Source of the DNA: Dellaglioa algida DSM 15638
Lineage (GTDB): Bacteria > Bacillota > Bacilli > Lactobacillales > Lactobacillaceae
DNA length: 33,042 nt
Direction: 5' to 3'
NCBI RefSeq assembly: GCF_001434695.1
Contig: NZ_AZDI01000001.1
Location: 1 to 33,042, forward strand
Both the position numbers and the translations under genes were made by a program. Positions 9,108-17,600 of this stretch are shown piece after piece. Position 1 is the first letter of the stretch. Each line of letters begins with the position of its first letter. The notes under the pieces were generated by a model. That model made no database searches and was not told where the DNA came from. It was given only the letters and a program-made list of their open reading frames with translations.

Positions 9108-9911
9108 TAGCGTAAATTCTTTTAAAAATAAGGGAATGTTATCAACGATACGTGAAGGAAGAGCCGGGAATTGTGAACGAGAGATTTGATCTTCGATGTA
9201 ACCATGGAGGTAAATGGCTGCTGCAACTGTTTCTGACGTATTAGAGGATAAAGTAGCGAGTCCGGTAATTATCCCAGTCAAAGAATTTGTGCTTGTTTGT
9301 GACGTTTTTAATGGGCTCGTTAGAACGGAACCATCTTTTAAATATAATTCAGTATTCGTCTTTTTTATGACAATTATGGCGTTATTTTTTTGTTGGAAAA
9401 TTTCCATTGAATCTGATGTTTGTTGTTCGATTGGGACATTAGAAAAATTAGCCCATTCTGCTTCATCCATAACCAAAATTAAGTTAGTTTTTGGAAGAGG
9501 ATGCTCCGATTCTTTTATTATTTTAAGGGCGGCGTCGCTCAAAATTAGTGTCTGATTGAGTGACGCATTTGCAAGAACAACATCTAGAATATCAGAACTT
9601 CTTAAATCAGATCCTAATCCGGGACCCGCGACAATAACTGATGCATTTGATATCGCATCAGCAAGTAATACTTTGTCGAAATAATTAATATAGTCAGTTT
9701 CGGGTAGGTTCGCGTACAAAGCACCTAAATTTAATTTGTCTGTTGCTGTTGTGACTGGATTCCCACTACTATACAAAGCAGATTTTGCAGTTATAAAAGC
9801 AGAGCCACCACCATTTTCATTGCCGCCAACGACAACAATACGTTGCTGAGTAACTTGTTTTTCTTCCTCATTAAATATGTTCGTTAAAATCGATTTAGAT
9901 ATTTTTTCCAT
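9105..9911 (-). CDS. Divergent NnrD-like (YjeF C-terminal, ribokinase-fold) protein with eroded active site
   Basis: 268 aa. The fold signals of ADP-dependent NAD(P)H-hydrate dehydratase are visible: VVGGNENGGGSAFITAKSAL near the N-terminus, VAGPGLGSD around residue 95, LILSDAALKII, and AAAIYLHGYIEDQI at the end. The catalytic GxGDxLTG motif reads TSTNSLTG, so the catalytic Asp position is Asn209. The usual TPHPGE stretch reads VMDEAEW. It may be catalytically dead or repurposed. Start: a GTG at 9920 lies inside the AAAGGAG ribosome binding site (9920-9926), so ATG 9911 is preferred. It is divergent from pepV. Confidence 0.72.
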   Translation of the reverse strand: MEKISKSILTNIFNEEEKQVTQQRIVVVGGNENGGGSAFITAKSALYSSGNPVTTATDKLNLGALYANLPETDYINYFDKVLLADAISNASVIVAGPGLGSDLRSSDILDVVLANASLNQTLILSDAALKIIKESEHPLPKTNLILVMDEAEWANFSNVPIEQQTSDSMEIFQQKNNAIIVIKKTNTELYLKDGSVLTSPLKTSQTSTNSLTGIITGLATLSSNTSETVAAAIYLHGYIEDQISRSQFPALPSRIVDNIPLFLKEFTL

Positions 9912-9995
9912 TTTCGACACTCCTTTATTGAATGACTAGAGTATATCAATTTATTTGATTTAATGCGCTTTTGAATACCGATTATTAAAATTTTG

Positions 9996-10004
9996 TGATA
10001 AAAT
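9996..10004 (+). promoter_or_regulatory. Extended -10 element upstream of pepV
   Basis: TGATAAAAT reads as TG-N-TAAAAT, an extended -10 box, without a good -35 at 17 nt. The TTGAAT at 9971 is too far. AGGAGG of pepV follows 18 nt later. Confidence 0.5.
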
Positions 10005-10034
10005 GGTCTTACTAATATTATAGGAGGAAGTCAA

Positions 10035-11432
10035 ATGAGTATAGATTGGAAAGCAGAAGTTGAAAAGCGTCAAGATGCCTTATTAGAAGATTTATTTTCA
10101 ATGTTAAAAATTGAAAGTGTTCGTGATGAATCAATTGCAACAACCGAAGCCCCCTTAGGTCCTGGACCTAAAGCTGGGTTGGATAAATTTTTGGAAATTG
10201 GAGCACGTGATGGTTTTAAAACCTTAAACCTTGATGGTTTGGCTGGTCATATTGAATTTGGTGAAGGGGACGAAACGTTGGGAATTTTAGCTCACGTTGA
10301 TGTTATGCCTGCCGGAAACGGCTGGGATACTGATCCGTTCTCTCCAGTTGTTAAAGATGGCCGAATTTATGCTCGTGGTGCTTCAGATGATAAAGGGCCA
10401 GGAATGGCTGCATACTATGGTTTGAAAATCATTCAAGAGTTGGGATTGTCCGTTTCAAAAAAAGTTCGTTTTATTATTGGAACTGATGAAGAGAGTGGCT
10501 GGAGAGGGATGACACATTACCTTGAAAATATGCCCGAACCAGATTTTGGATTTTCGCCAGATGCATTCTTCCCAATCATTAATGGTGAAAAGGGAAATAT
10601 CACTTACTTCTTGAACTTTAATGGCTCGAATGGTGAAAAGGATCAATTGCTTGAATTTGATGCTGGACTCCGAGAAAACATGGTTCCTCGCGATGCTAAA
10701 GCCGTGATTAAAACGGAAAATGGTGCCGAGATGGAAGAAGTCTTTAATGAATTTATAGCTGCTAACGTCGTTACCGGCGAGTTAGAACGCCATGATGATA
10801 TGGTAACTATTTCGATGGTTGGTAAAGCTGCCCATGCGCAAGAACCTAAAAACGGTGAAAATGCGGGAACTTTCCTAGCATTATTTTTAAATCAATTTGA
10901 TTTTGGTGGTGACGCGGGTAATTATCTACGTCTAGCTGCTGACTACTTACACAAAGATTCACGTATGAATAATTTTAATATTGCCTTTACTAATGACATC
11001 ATGGGTGATTTAACAATGAACTCTGGAATATTTACTTTTAAAGCTGATAAGGGTGGGCAAATGGCCTTGAATTTCCGCTTCCCTAAAGGTATGACAGAAG
11101 TTGATATTAAACGTGGAATTGAAAATATTACGAATGAAATGGACGTTACAATTGAGGCCGGTCGTCTACAAGGCCCTCATTATGTATCACCAGAAGATCC
11201 TTTGGTTAAAACGTTATTAGGCGTTTATACGAAACAAACTGGCGAAAAGGCCGAAGGTTTAGTTGTTGGTGGCGGAACTTATGGTCGTCTCTTGAAACGC
11301 GGTGTTGCCTTCGGAGCGATGTTCCCAGGCGTTCCCGATACGATGCATCAAGCTAATGAATTTATTCCATTGGACGATGTGTTCAAAGCTGCAGCTATTT
11401 ACGCTGAAGGAATATATGAACTGATCAAGTAG
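10035..11432 (+). CDS. pepV: Dipeptidase PepV
   Basis: Cytoplasmic zinc metallopeptidase of the M20 family that hydrolyses dipeptides from peptide uptake, typical of lactobacilli. It has 465 aa. Metal and catalytic residues are visible: His87 in AHVDV, Asp118/119 in ASDDKG, the Glu pair 152/153 in GTDEESG, Asp176 in GFSPDA and His438 in DTMHQANEF. These lie within one residue of the positions I recall for Lactobacillus PepV. Start ATG 10035 has AGGAGG just upstream. It is monocistronic, with a strong terminator after it. Confidence 0.95.
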   Translation: MSIDWKAEVEKRQDALLEDLFSMLKIESVRDESIATTEAPLGPGPKAGLDKFLEIGARDGFKTLNLDGLAGHIEFGEGDETLGILAHVDVMPAGNGWDTDPFSPVVKDGRIYARGASDDKGPGMAAYYGLKIIQELGLSVSKKVRFIIGTDEESGWRGMTHYLENMPEPDFGFSPDAFFPIINGEKGNITYFLNFNGSNGEKDQLLEFDAGLRENMVPRDAKAVIKTENGAEMEEVFNEFIAANVVTGELERHDDMVTISMVGKAAHAQEPKNGENAGTFLALFLNQFDFGGDAGNYLRLAADYLHKDSRMNNFNIAFTNDIMGDLTMNSGIFTFKADKGGQMALNFRFPKGMTEVDIKRGIENITNEMDVTIEAGRLQGPHYVSPEDPLVKTLLGVYTKQTGEKAEGLVVGGGTYGRLLKRGVAFGAMFPGVPDTMHQANEFIPLDDVFKAAAIYAEGIYELIK

Positions 11433-11448
11433 AGGAATATAATTATTA

Positions 11449-11495
11449 AAAAAAGTGTGCGATTTTGCTAAATGCAGAATCGCACACTTTTTTAT
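11449..11495 (+). terminator. Terminator of pepV
   Basis: Perfect 18-bp hairpin (arms 11451-11468 and 11474-11491, loop TAAAT) running into Ts. Confidence 0.95.
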
Positions 11496-11596
11496 TTGTT
11501 AAATTTTAAGATTTAACAATGAATTTAATCAAAAGATTAACAAAATATTTAATTCAGCTAGATTGTTAAAACAAGTTAAAGGTTATTTGGTTAAAA

Positions 11597-11634
11597 TAAA
11601 AAATCCAATTCGTAAATGGATACGAATCGGATTT
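11597..11634 (-). terminator. Terminator of the tRNA-Leu transcript
   Basis: On the minus strand, AAATCCGATTCGTA pairs with TACGAATTGGATTT (one G:U) around a short loop and is followed by Ts. It lies just after the 3' end of tRNA-Leu. Confidence 0.88.
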
Positions 11635-11660
11635 AAACACTGGTGTATCAACGTTGATGA

Positions 11661-11744
11661 TGCGCCTGACAGGAATCGAACCTGCACTTGGAAACCCAAA
11701 CAGCGATCTGAACGCTGCGCGTCTGCCAGTTCCGCCACAAGCGC
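11661..11744 (-). tRNA. tRNA-Leu(CAG)
   Basis: Minus-strand class II tRNA. Acceptor GCGCTTG/CAGGCGC, anticodon stem CAGCG/CGCTG with loop TTCAGAT (CAG), long variable arm, discriminator A. No CCA encoded. It starts 8 nt after the stop codon of the ybjQ-like gene and is probably processed from the same transcript. Confidence 0.95.
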
Positions 11745-11752
11745 GTATAAAT

Positions 11753-12031
11753 TTATTTAGAAAACTCGATAACGGTACCATAACCATGCAAGACTAAGAA
11801 TCTAGGCGCAATTGTTACGCGAACAGTTTGTGGTTCAAAGTGGACGTTAATAATACCATCGCCGCCTTTATTAATTGCTCGTTCGGCTAATTCAGCGCGA
11901 ACGTCATCGTATAATGAATCAAAATCGTCAACACGATCAATTTCGTCGGCTTCTAATATAAGTTTAGCCGTCGCATTTACAATGCCTTTAATAGCATATG
12001 AACGATTAACATCTCCAGTAGTTAAAAACAT
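11753..12031 (-). CDS. YbjQ-like (UPF0145, heavy-metal-binding domain annotation) protein
   Basis: 92-aa soluble protein. Its TTGDVNRSYAIKGIV start, the alternating hydrophobic pattern, an acidic helix around residues 32-50 (DDFDSLYDDVRAEL) and a glycine-containing GGDGIINVHF strand resemble the small YbjQ/UPF0145 fold. No biochemical role is established for this family. Start: a GTG at 12040 overlaps the AAGAGGTG ribosome binding site (12038-12045), so ATG 12031 with 6-nt spacing is preferred. tRNA-Leu follows 8 nt after the stop. The family assignment is from pattern only. Confidence 0.6.
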   Translation of the reverse strand: MFLTTGDVNRSYAIKGIVNATAKLILEADEIDRVDDFDSLYDDVRAELAERAINKGGDGIINVHFEPQTVRVTIAPRFLVLHGYGTVIEFSK

Positions 12032-12081
12032 AAGAATCACCTCTTAACTAATAGTTTAAGATAAAAACGTCGAATTGACAA

Positions 12082-12129
12082 GAATTAAAAAAACTAGCCC
12101 CCAAAGTTAGTCTCAACCGGGCTAGTTTT
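12082..12129 (-). terminator. Terminator of the 82-aa protein gene
   Basis: On the minus strand, AAAACTAGCCC pairs with GGGCTAGTTTT around an 18-nt loop and is followed by a longer T-run. It starts 5 nt after the stop codon at 12135. Confidence 0.88.
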
Positions 12130-12134
12130 GTGGG

Positions 12135-12383
12135 TTACATGAAGATACGGTAATTACGTTTATTAATTGAGATTAATTCTTTTGCCTTACTCTTTGAACT
12201 GAACTTAAGTAAGTTCTTAATTAGACGTTCGAGTTTTTCATCATCCTTAGAAACTTTTTCAAAAATATCATTGTCAATCTTTATTGTTAGATCTTCCTTT
12301 TTGCTTGGAACCTTAAATGTTTTAGAAGTTTCATCACTCGTGATGAAGTTTTTCTCAAGATCTGCTAATAAATTTTTGCTCAT
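12135..12383 (-). CDS. Hypothetical protein, 82 aa, charged and helical
   Basis: I do not recognise a family. The protein is lysine-rich and acidic, with no membrane segment or signal peptide. It begins MSKNLLADLEKNF and contains a likely amphipathic helix (KLERLIKNLLKFSSKSKAKEL) before a basic INKRNYRIF end. Reality of the gene is well supported by GGAGG at good spacing before ATG 12383 and a strong terminator right after the stop. A TGTTATGAT extended -10 is visible upstream on the minus strand. It is probably a single-gene transcript of unknown function. Confidence 0.75.
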   Translation of the reverse strand: MSKNLLADLEKNFITSDETSKTFKVPSKKEDLTIKIDNDIFEKVSKDDEKLERLIKNLLKFSSKSKAKELISINKRNYRIFM

Positions 12384-12509
12384 ATGTTTTATTCCTCCAG
12401 TTTCTTACTATTTAATCATAACACCTAGATGGCCAAAATCATAGGAAATGAAAGAAGATAACCAAATGTTAGTAAGAAATACTGGATACATGTTAAATAA
12501 TTTTCTAAT

Positions 12510-13034
12510 TTAAAGTGTTAATTTAGAAAGAATAGCGGGGATGTTACTCCCATCAGAACTTTTTAAAACTAATGGTTGCTGATCAATGAACCCTAATTTT
12601 TCTAATAATATTTGATTTGTTGTTTCTTGTTCATATTTTAAAGTTTGAACATTTGTGAATTGTTCAGATTTAAGAGACTTAAAAAATGCTTTTGATAAAT
12701 GGGTGGCAATCCCTTTTCCTTCATCGGCCTTCGAGACAAGAAATAAACCAATCCAAACGGTCTGAACTTGAGGGTAATCTGTTAGAAAATCAATAATAGC
12801 AACAAGTTTTTCATCTTTAAAAAATCCAAGAGTCCATTTTTGATTCTGGTTAACTGAAAGAGGGACAGATGTTAAGTCGGATTTGATTTCATCAATTGTT
12901 AAGTCAGACTTTCCTTGAAACTTTAAGTAATCCGCCTGCCTTTTTTCTAACGCTAACATTTGAGGTAAATCTTTTTCCGTTAATTCACGAACGGAATAGG
13001 GAGCGCTAAAAATAGAAATTCTTTTTAATAACAT
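12510..13034 (-). CDS. GNAT-family N-acetyltransferase
   Basis: 174-aa predicted acetyl-CoA-dependent transferase. The order VRELTEKDLPQM (N-terminal strand and helix), WTLGFFKDEKLVAIIDF, then WIGLFLVSKADEGKGIATHL (motif A, acetyl-CoA pyrophosphate loop) and LLEKLGFI (motif B) matches the GNAT fold. The first residue of the Q/RxxGxG/A signature is Ala instead of Arg/Gln, with GKG kept. Substrate unknown. Start ATG 13034 has GAAGG upstream. It is divergent from uspA, and no clear terminator follows. Confidence 0.82.
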   Translation of the reverse strand: MLLKRISIFSAPYSVRELTEKDLPQMLALEKRQADYLKFQGKSDLTIDEIKSDLTSVPLSVNQNQKWTLGFFKDEKLVAIIDFLTDYPQVQTVWIGLFLVSKADEGKGIATHLSKAFFKSLKSEQFTNVQTLKYEQETTNQILLEKLGFIDQQPLVLKSSDGSNIPAILSKLTL

Positions 13035-13096
13035 AGTAGGAACCTTCTTTATTTCAAATTTTGTAGGTAAAACGCTAACATCTAATACAATTTTAA

Positions 13097-13105
13097 TGAT
13101 ATACT
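13097..13105 (+). promoter_or_regulatory. Extended -10 promoter of uspA
   Basis: TGATATACT reads as TG-N-TATACT, a good extended -10 with no matching -35 at 17 nt. The predicted start near 13112 is just before the gene. Confidence 0.6.
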
Positions 13106-13138
13106 GTAATCATAAATAAAAGATATGGGGTGGCAAAT

Positions 13139-13585
13139 ATGGAACAAGAATATAAAAATATTTTAGTCCCAGTTGATGGATCAGATTCAGCTGAAAAAGC
13201 ATTACGTCGTGCTGTAGAAAGTGCCAAAGCTAACCATGCACATTTAGACATTTTAAACGTTATTGACACACGTCAATTCTCTGTTAGTTTTTCAGGGATG
13301 ATGGACGGTGGCGGTTCAATCGTTTATCAAACATTTGAAGATACAGAAGCATATATGAATGAATTGAAAGATAGCATCGTAAAAGATGGTTTCACAGATG
13401 TTGACATCCACATCCGTTTTGGAAGTCCTAAGACGGTAATTGCTAAGGACTTCATTGAGGATCACCATTCAGATTTAATTATTATGGGACAATCCGGTTT
13501 GAAGGCAGTCGAGCGAATGCTAATGGGCGCAGTTACAAATTATGTTACCCGTATAGCACCTTGTGACGTTTTAGTTGTAAAATAA
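13139..13585 (+). CDS. Universal stress protein, UspA family
   Basis: 148-aa cytoplasmic protein. It starts with YKNILVPVDGSDSAEKAL, the typical first strand and Asp of the Usp fold. The ATP-binding GxxGx9G(S/T) signature appears as GQSGLKAVERMLMGA, with Ala in place of the final Ser/Thr. It ends in the standard CDVLVVK strand. ATP binding is therefore likely. Start: GTG at 13130 lies inside the GGGGTGG ribosome binding site, so ATG 13139 is preferred. It is probably monocistronic. Confidence 0.92.
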   Translation: MEQEYKNILVPVDGSDSAEKALRRAVESAKANHAHLDILNVIDTRQFSVSFSGMMDGGGSIVYQTFEDTEAYMNELKDSIVKDGFTDVDIHIRFGSPKTVIAKDFIEDHHSDLIIMGQSGLKAVERMLMGAVTNYVTRIAPCDVLVVK

Positions 13586-13590
13586 TGGAT

Positions 13591-13620
13591 GGGTTGCGGT
13601 ATCTTAGCAACTCTTTTATT
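13591..13620 (+). terminator. Weak terminator after uspA
   Basis: GGGTTGC (13591-13597) pairs with GCAACTC (13607-13613, one G:U) around a 9-nt loop and is followed by a T-rich stretch. Confidence 0.5.
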
Positions 13621-13701
13621 ATTTTACGGCATAAATTAAGTATAGAGGAAAAAGTGATTAAAGGGTAGCTGTATTAAACTAAAAAGAGAGTAGGGGTGCT
13701 A

Positions 13702-14025
13702 ATGGAAACAATTTTGTATTTAATTATGGCAATATTGATTATTTATAATATTAGATTGTCATTACAATTAACCAAAGTACGTCAGGCTAATGTTAGAAGT
13801 GTGGATTCATTAGGCCCAGAAGAAACTAAAATATTAGCGGATTACGCAATTGAGAAACGAAAATGGCAGATTCTTGGTAATATTTTGTTCTCACTGGCGC
13901 TTGTTTGTGCCTTTATTGGAACGACCATCGAAACCTCTTTTTTTGTCACACTTTACGTTGTGACGATGATTGCTGTAAATCGATCAAGAATTAGGGTAAA
14001 TAAGTTATTACAACTGGATAATTAA
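13702..14025 (+). CDS. Small membrane protein, 107 aa, three predicted TM helices
   Basis: I do not recognise a family. Hydrophobic segments lie near residues 2-22, 57-76 and 78-95. The loop between helices 1 and 2 is charged and soluble (region of LGPEETKILADYAIEKRKW). The C-terminus is basic (RSRIRVNKLL). Start ATG 13702 is used because the GTG at 13696 overlaps the AGGGG ribosome binding site. A second small membrane protein follows from its own extended -10 promoter. Function unknown. Confidence 0.7.
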   Translation: METILYLIMAILIIYNIRLSLQLTKVRQANVRSVDSLGPEETKILADYAIEKRKWQILGNILFSLALVCAFIGTTIETSFFVTLYVVTMIAVNRSRIRVNKLLQLDN

Positions 14026-14077
14026 CTTAATAAATACTAAAGGTTTTCACTAAGTATCAGCGTTTTTGATTAAATTA

Positions 14078-14086
14078 TGCTAATCT
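14078..14086 (+). promoter_or_regulatory. Extended -10 promoter of the 117-aa membrane protein gene
   Basis: TGCTAATCT (TG-N-TAATCT), with no good -35. The predicted transcript starts near 14092, which excludes the upstream GTG at 14090 as a start codon. Confidence 0.45.
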
Positions 14087-14119
14087 AGAGTGAACAAGAA
14101 AAATCTCTGGAGGGTCATT

Positions 14120-14473
14120 GTGAAACGATTTAAATATTATTCAGTATCCTTACTTAAAGGGTTGGTTCCTTTAATCATTCTTTTAGCGATTGGGAACTTG
14201 TGGAGTGCACCAAATTGGCGGTTATTAATCAATTATTATTTGATATTAAATTTTTTAACTTTTTATCCATACAATCTTGAATTAAATGGATTTAATCAAA
14301 AAGAAATAAAAAAAGATAAAGAGGATGAGACACCTCAGTCGAGACAGGAAATGAATACGCGTGAAATTTCAACTGAAAATGTGACTAAATTATTAATTTT
14401 CGTTGTTCAATTTGCCGGACTAATTCTTATTGCGCCTGGTCAATTTATCTATTACTATTTGATCAAAAATTAA
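14120..14473 (+). CDS. Small membrane protein, 117 aa (GTG start)
   Basis: I do not recognise a family. It has hydrophobic segments near residues 9-27, 32-47 and 89-114, with a highly charged, probably disordered loop between the second and third (KKDKEDETPQSRQEMN region). Start: GGAGGG at 14109-14113 points to GTG 14120; the longer reading frame from 14090 begins upstream of that site. A good terminator follows. The gene could be related to the preceding membrane protein only by position. Confidence 0.62.
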   Translation: MKRFKYYSVSLLKGLVPLIILLAIGNLWSAPNWRLLINYYLILNFLTFYPYNLELNGFNQKEIKKDKEDETPQSRQEMNTREISTENVTKLLIFVVQFAGLILIAPGQFIYYYLIKN

Positions 14474-14483
14474 ATTATAAGAG

Positions 14484-14516
14484 ATTCCACTCATTGTTAT
14501 TGAGTGGAATTTTTTT
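14484..14516 (+). terminator. Terminator before yhgE
   Basis: ATTCCACTCA (14484-14493) pairs perfectly with TGAGTGGAAT (14501-14510) around a 7-nt loop, followed by seven or eight Ts. Confidence 0.93.
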
Positions 14517-14526
14517 GTAAAATCAT

Positions 14527-14555
14527 TTGACAAAAGAATTGAAAACGAATATAGT
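14527..14555 (+). promoter_or_regulatory. Strong promoter of yhgE
   Basis: Consensus TTGACA (14527-14532), exactly 17 nt, then TATAGT (14550-14555). It is the best -35/-10 pair in the window. Two operators lie directly downstream, so it is probably strong but repressed. Confidence 0.88.
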
Positions 14556-14564
14556 CATAATATT

Positions 14565-14607
14565 GTTAACGAGGTTAACGAAGTGAATAATCGTTAATGC
14601 CATTAAC
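14565..14607 (+). promoter_or_regulatory. Pair of palindromic operators GTTAAY-N3-RTTAAC before yhgE
   Basis: Two 15-bp palindromes: GTTAAC-gag-GTTAAC at 14565-14579 and GTTAAT-gcc-ATTAAC at 14593-14607, with centres 28 bp apart. They occupy the transcription start and 5' leader of yhgE. This is the layout expected of a dimeric repressor such as a TetR or MarR protein. The MarR gene downstream at 17724 is the obvious candidate, but that link is inference. Confidence 0.7.
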
Positions 14608-14624
14608 TAAAATAGAAAGGGTGG

Positions 14625-17600
14625 ATGATTTTGTTCAAAGAACTTATGTCAAAGAATAAGAGGTTGATTGGCTACATTGCAATCGCGTGCTTAATCCCGA
14701 GTTTAATTGCGTACGGGACGTACAAATTAGTTTCAAGTAAGCAACAAATGGACACAGGTAATTTAAAAGTTGCTATTATAAATAACGATAAAGAAGCATC
14801 ATTCAAGGGTAAAAAAATAAACGTTGGTGAGGAAGTTACTAAAATTCTTAAAACCAATAAACAAGCGAAATGGGAGTTTGTCAGTGCAGATACTGCGAAG
14901 AAGCATTTAGATTCAGGTGATTATACAATGTCGGTCACCTTACCAAATGATTTTTCATCAAATGCAACAACAGCACTTGATGAAACACCAAAAGTAAGTT
15001 TGTTAAAAACTAAGCAATCGGATACAAATAACTATGTTTCTCAATTAATTACAAAGCAAGTGGCCGAACAATTGAAAACACAAGTTCTTACGAATATTCA
15101 AAAAGCATATGATTCCGCATTACTTGGTTCTGTTCAACAATTAGGGTCAGGCGTTAAAGAAGCTTCAACCGGAGTTAAAACGTTGAACAAAGGAACAATC
15201 AAGCTTAAGAACGGGAGTAAAGAGGTTACAAGAAATTTAGATACATTAGCAACAAGTATGGTGACCTTTGATAAGGGAAATCAAACATTAAAAACCGGAT
15301 TAAATACGTATACTAATGGTGTTGATACATTGGCTGACGGTGTAAATACGTATGCTAATGGTGTAAATACGTATACAAACGGTGTAGGTACTTTAGTTAA
15401 TGGGAACCAACAACTATCAACCGGTATTAATACACTTGTTGCTAGTGCACCAAAATTATCAGACGGTGTCACTCAGTATGTTGATGGGAATAAAACATTA
15501 GATGCTGGATTATCTACTTTACAAAGTGGAGGCGCAACCTTAGCGGGTGGTGTTGATAAATTAGCCGCTGGAGCAAGCACGCTTGATTCTAATTCATCAG
15601 CCTTAAACAGCGGGGTAAAAACGTTAGCTGCAGGAATGTCGGGTAGTCAATCATTACCCATGGCCGTTGCAGGATTAACAGCATACTCAACTGGGATTAA
15701 AACGGGTGTTACACAAATTCAAACGAAGCTGAGAGCCCGCAGTGAAATTATTGAACATATTCCAGAACTTATCTCACAAATAAAAAATGCACGACAAGGA
15801 TCAAAAGAACTAAAGGCCGAACTTGCTGAAATTCAAGAGTCAATGACGACATTGAAAGCATTACCTGCCTTGGTAGAACAATTAATGGCGGCAGGTGATC
15901 AGTTAGAGACTGTACAGGCTCAACTGAATAAAATTAATGCAAGTACAACTGGTAAGATGGCAAGCGCATTAATTTATAATGGCATGGCCACAAGTTCTAA
16001 TGATAAAGTTAGTGAATTAATTAATGCATCAACGACGATGAGTCAAGATGAAAAAAATGCAGTCTTGAAACAAGTTACAACGACTGGTAAAGATATTGAA
16101 AAAGTTGGTACAAATGCAAATGGAATAAAAGATAATTTATTAACAACAAAAGCTATCCTAGAGAAGACTATGGGTGAGATGGGTTCACTCATGGCTGAAT
16201 TTAAATCAACGATGGGTAACGTGGATCTTAAAGACCTCTTAACTAAATTTGATACAATTACAACGCACGCTAATGCATTATTAAATAGTACAGATACATT
16301 AACGAGTGATTCAATGATTGGTCTCTTGGGTGATACAAAAGACTTAAGTGATCAAATTGATGAGTTAGTAACAGCTTCTAATTCAAATGAAGATGTTGCT
16401 AAGAAATTAAACGCTAGCGTTAATGGATCAAGCGTTGATACAACAAGTGCACAAACAATTAAAGATACAATTAATCAATCAATCATGACAAATAGTGTCG
16501 GTAAGTTATCTGCTGGGATTTTAGCTTATACGGCCGGAACTTCTCAAGTAGCAGGTGGGATTAATCAATTAAACAGTAACGTTCCTACCTTAACAAGTGG
16601 TGTATCGGCGCTTAAGGCTGGTTCACAAAAACTTGTTACAGCTGGCGGACAACTTGAAGCCGGAACACAAACATTAGTTGCGGGTGGAACTCAGTTAAAA
16701 GCGGGTTCTGATAAAATTGTTGACGGTGGCTCACAATTAACGGCCGCTACGCCACAATTAGCAGCAGGTGGTTCACAGTTAACAGCAGGTGGTTCACAAT
16801 TAACGGCTGCTAGCTCACAATTAACAGACGGTGAAACACAATTAGCAGCAGCTAGTCCACAATTGGCAGATGGTTCGAAAAAATTAGCCGATGGATCAAA
16901 ACAAGTAACAGATGGATTAGGAACAGCAGATGCAGGTGTCACATTATTGAATACTAAATTAGCCGATGGTGCAGCACAAGTTGGTAATATTAACTCATCA
17001 CCAAAAAATGTGGCACAATTCGTTGAACCTGTTAAAACTCAGGTTGAAAGCGACAATCTTGCTAAAACATTGAAGAATACGTTTGCCCCATTAGTGATTG
17101 TATTATCATTATTTGTTGGTGCAATCGTGACTCAATTAATTTTATTCAGATACCGTAAGAAAAATGAATTGTCACCAAATTGGTTACAAAATCTTTTCTT
17201 AATGCTATTCATCTCTTCTATTCAAACAGCGGGCGTTCTGTTGTTAACATTATTCTTTGGTGTAACAATCGAACATCCAATTAGTTTTGTAATCTTTACA
17301 TTCCTTTCAGGATTAATCTTTACGCTCCTATGTGTCGTTATCGATGAACTTCTTGGAACGATGGGAATTCTCTTATCACTAGCATTATTACTTGTTCAAT
17401 TAGTTATCACAGGACAAGTTATTCCAAATACAATGTTATCAAATGCTTATCAAGTATTTGCAGCATTCTTACCTGTTACACATGTTTTAAACGGCTTTAC
17501 CTATGCAATTAATAGCCAAGGTACGGGCATGATTGGATCAGTACTCGCATTAATGGTCATGGTCGTCGTATTGGGTGCAATTTGGGTTTTTGTAAATCGC

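Noticed and set aside
10455-10646. Minus-strand open frame in pepV
   Set aside because: It is antisense to a gene with complete M20 catalytic residues and has no start signals.
11563-11787. Open frames on both strands around 11560-11790
   Set aside because: They cover tRNA-Leu and its terminator and have no supporting start signals.
14565-14607. Operator palindromes read as a terminator
   Set aside because: There is no T-run after them, and a consensus promoter lies just upstream.
15281-16942. Minus-strand open frames rich in Pro, Asn and Cys within yhgE
   Set aside because: They are antisense readings of the heptad repeats and have no ribosome binding sites.
16520-16990. Regularly spaced repeats resembling a CRISPR array
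   Set aside because: The period is 21 bp in phase with codons and encodes protein heptads; there are no constant repeats with unique spacers and no cas genes.
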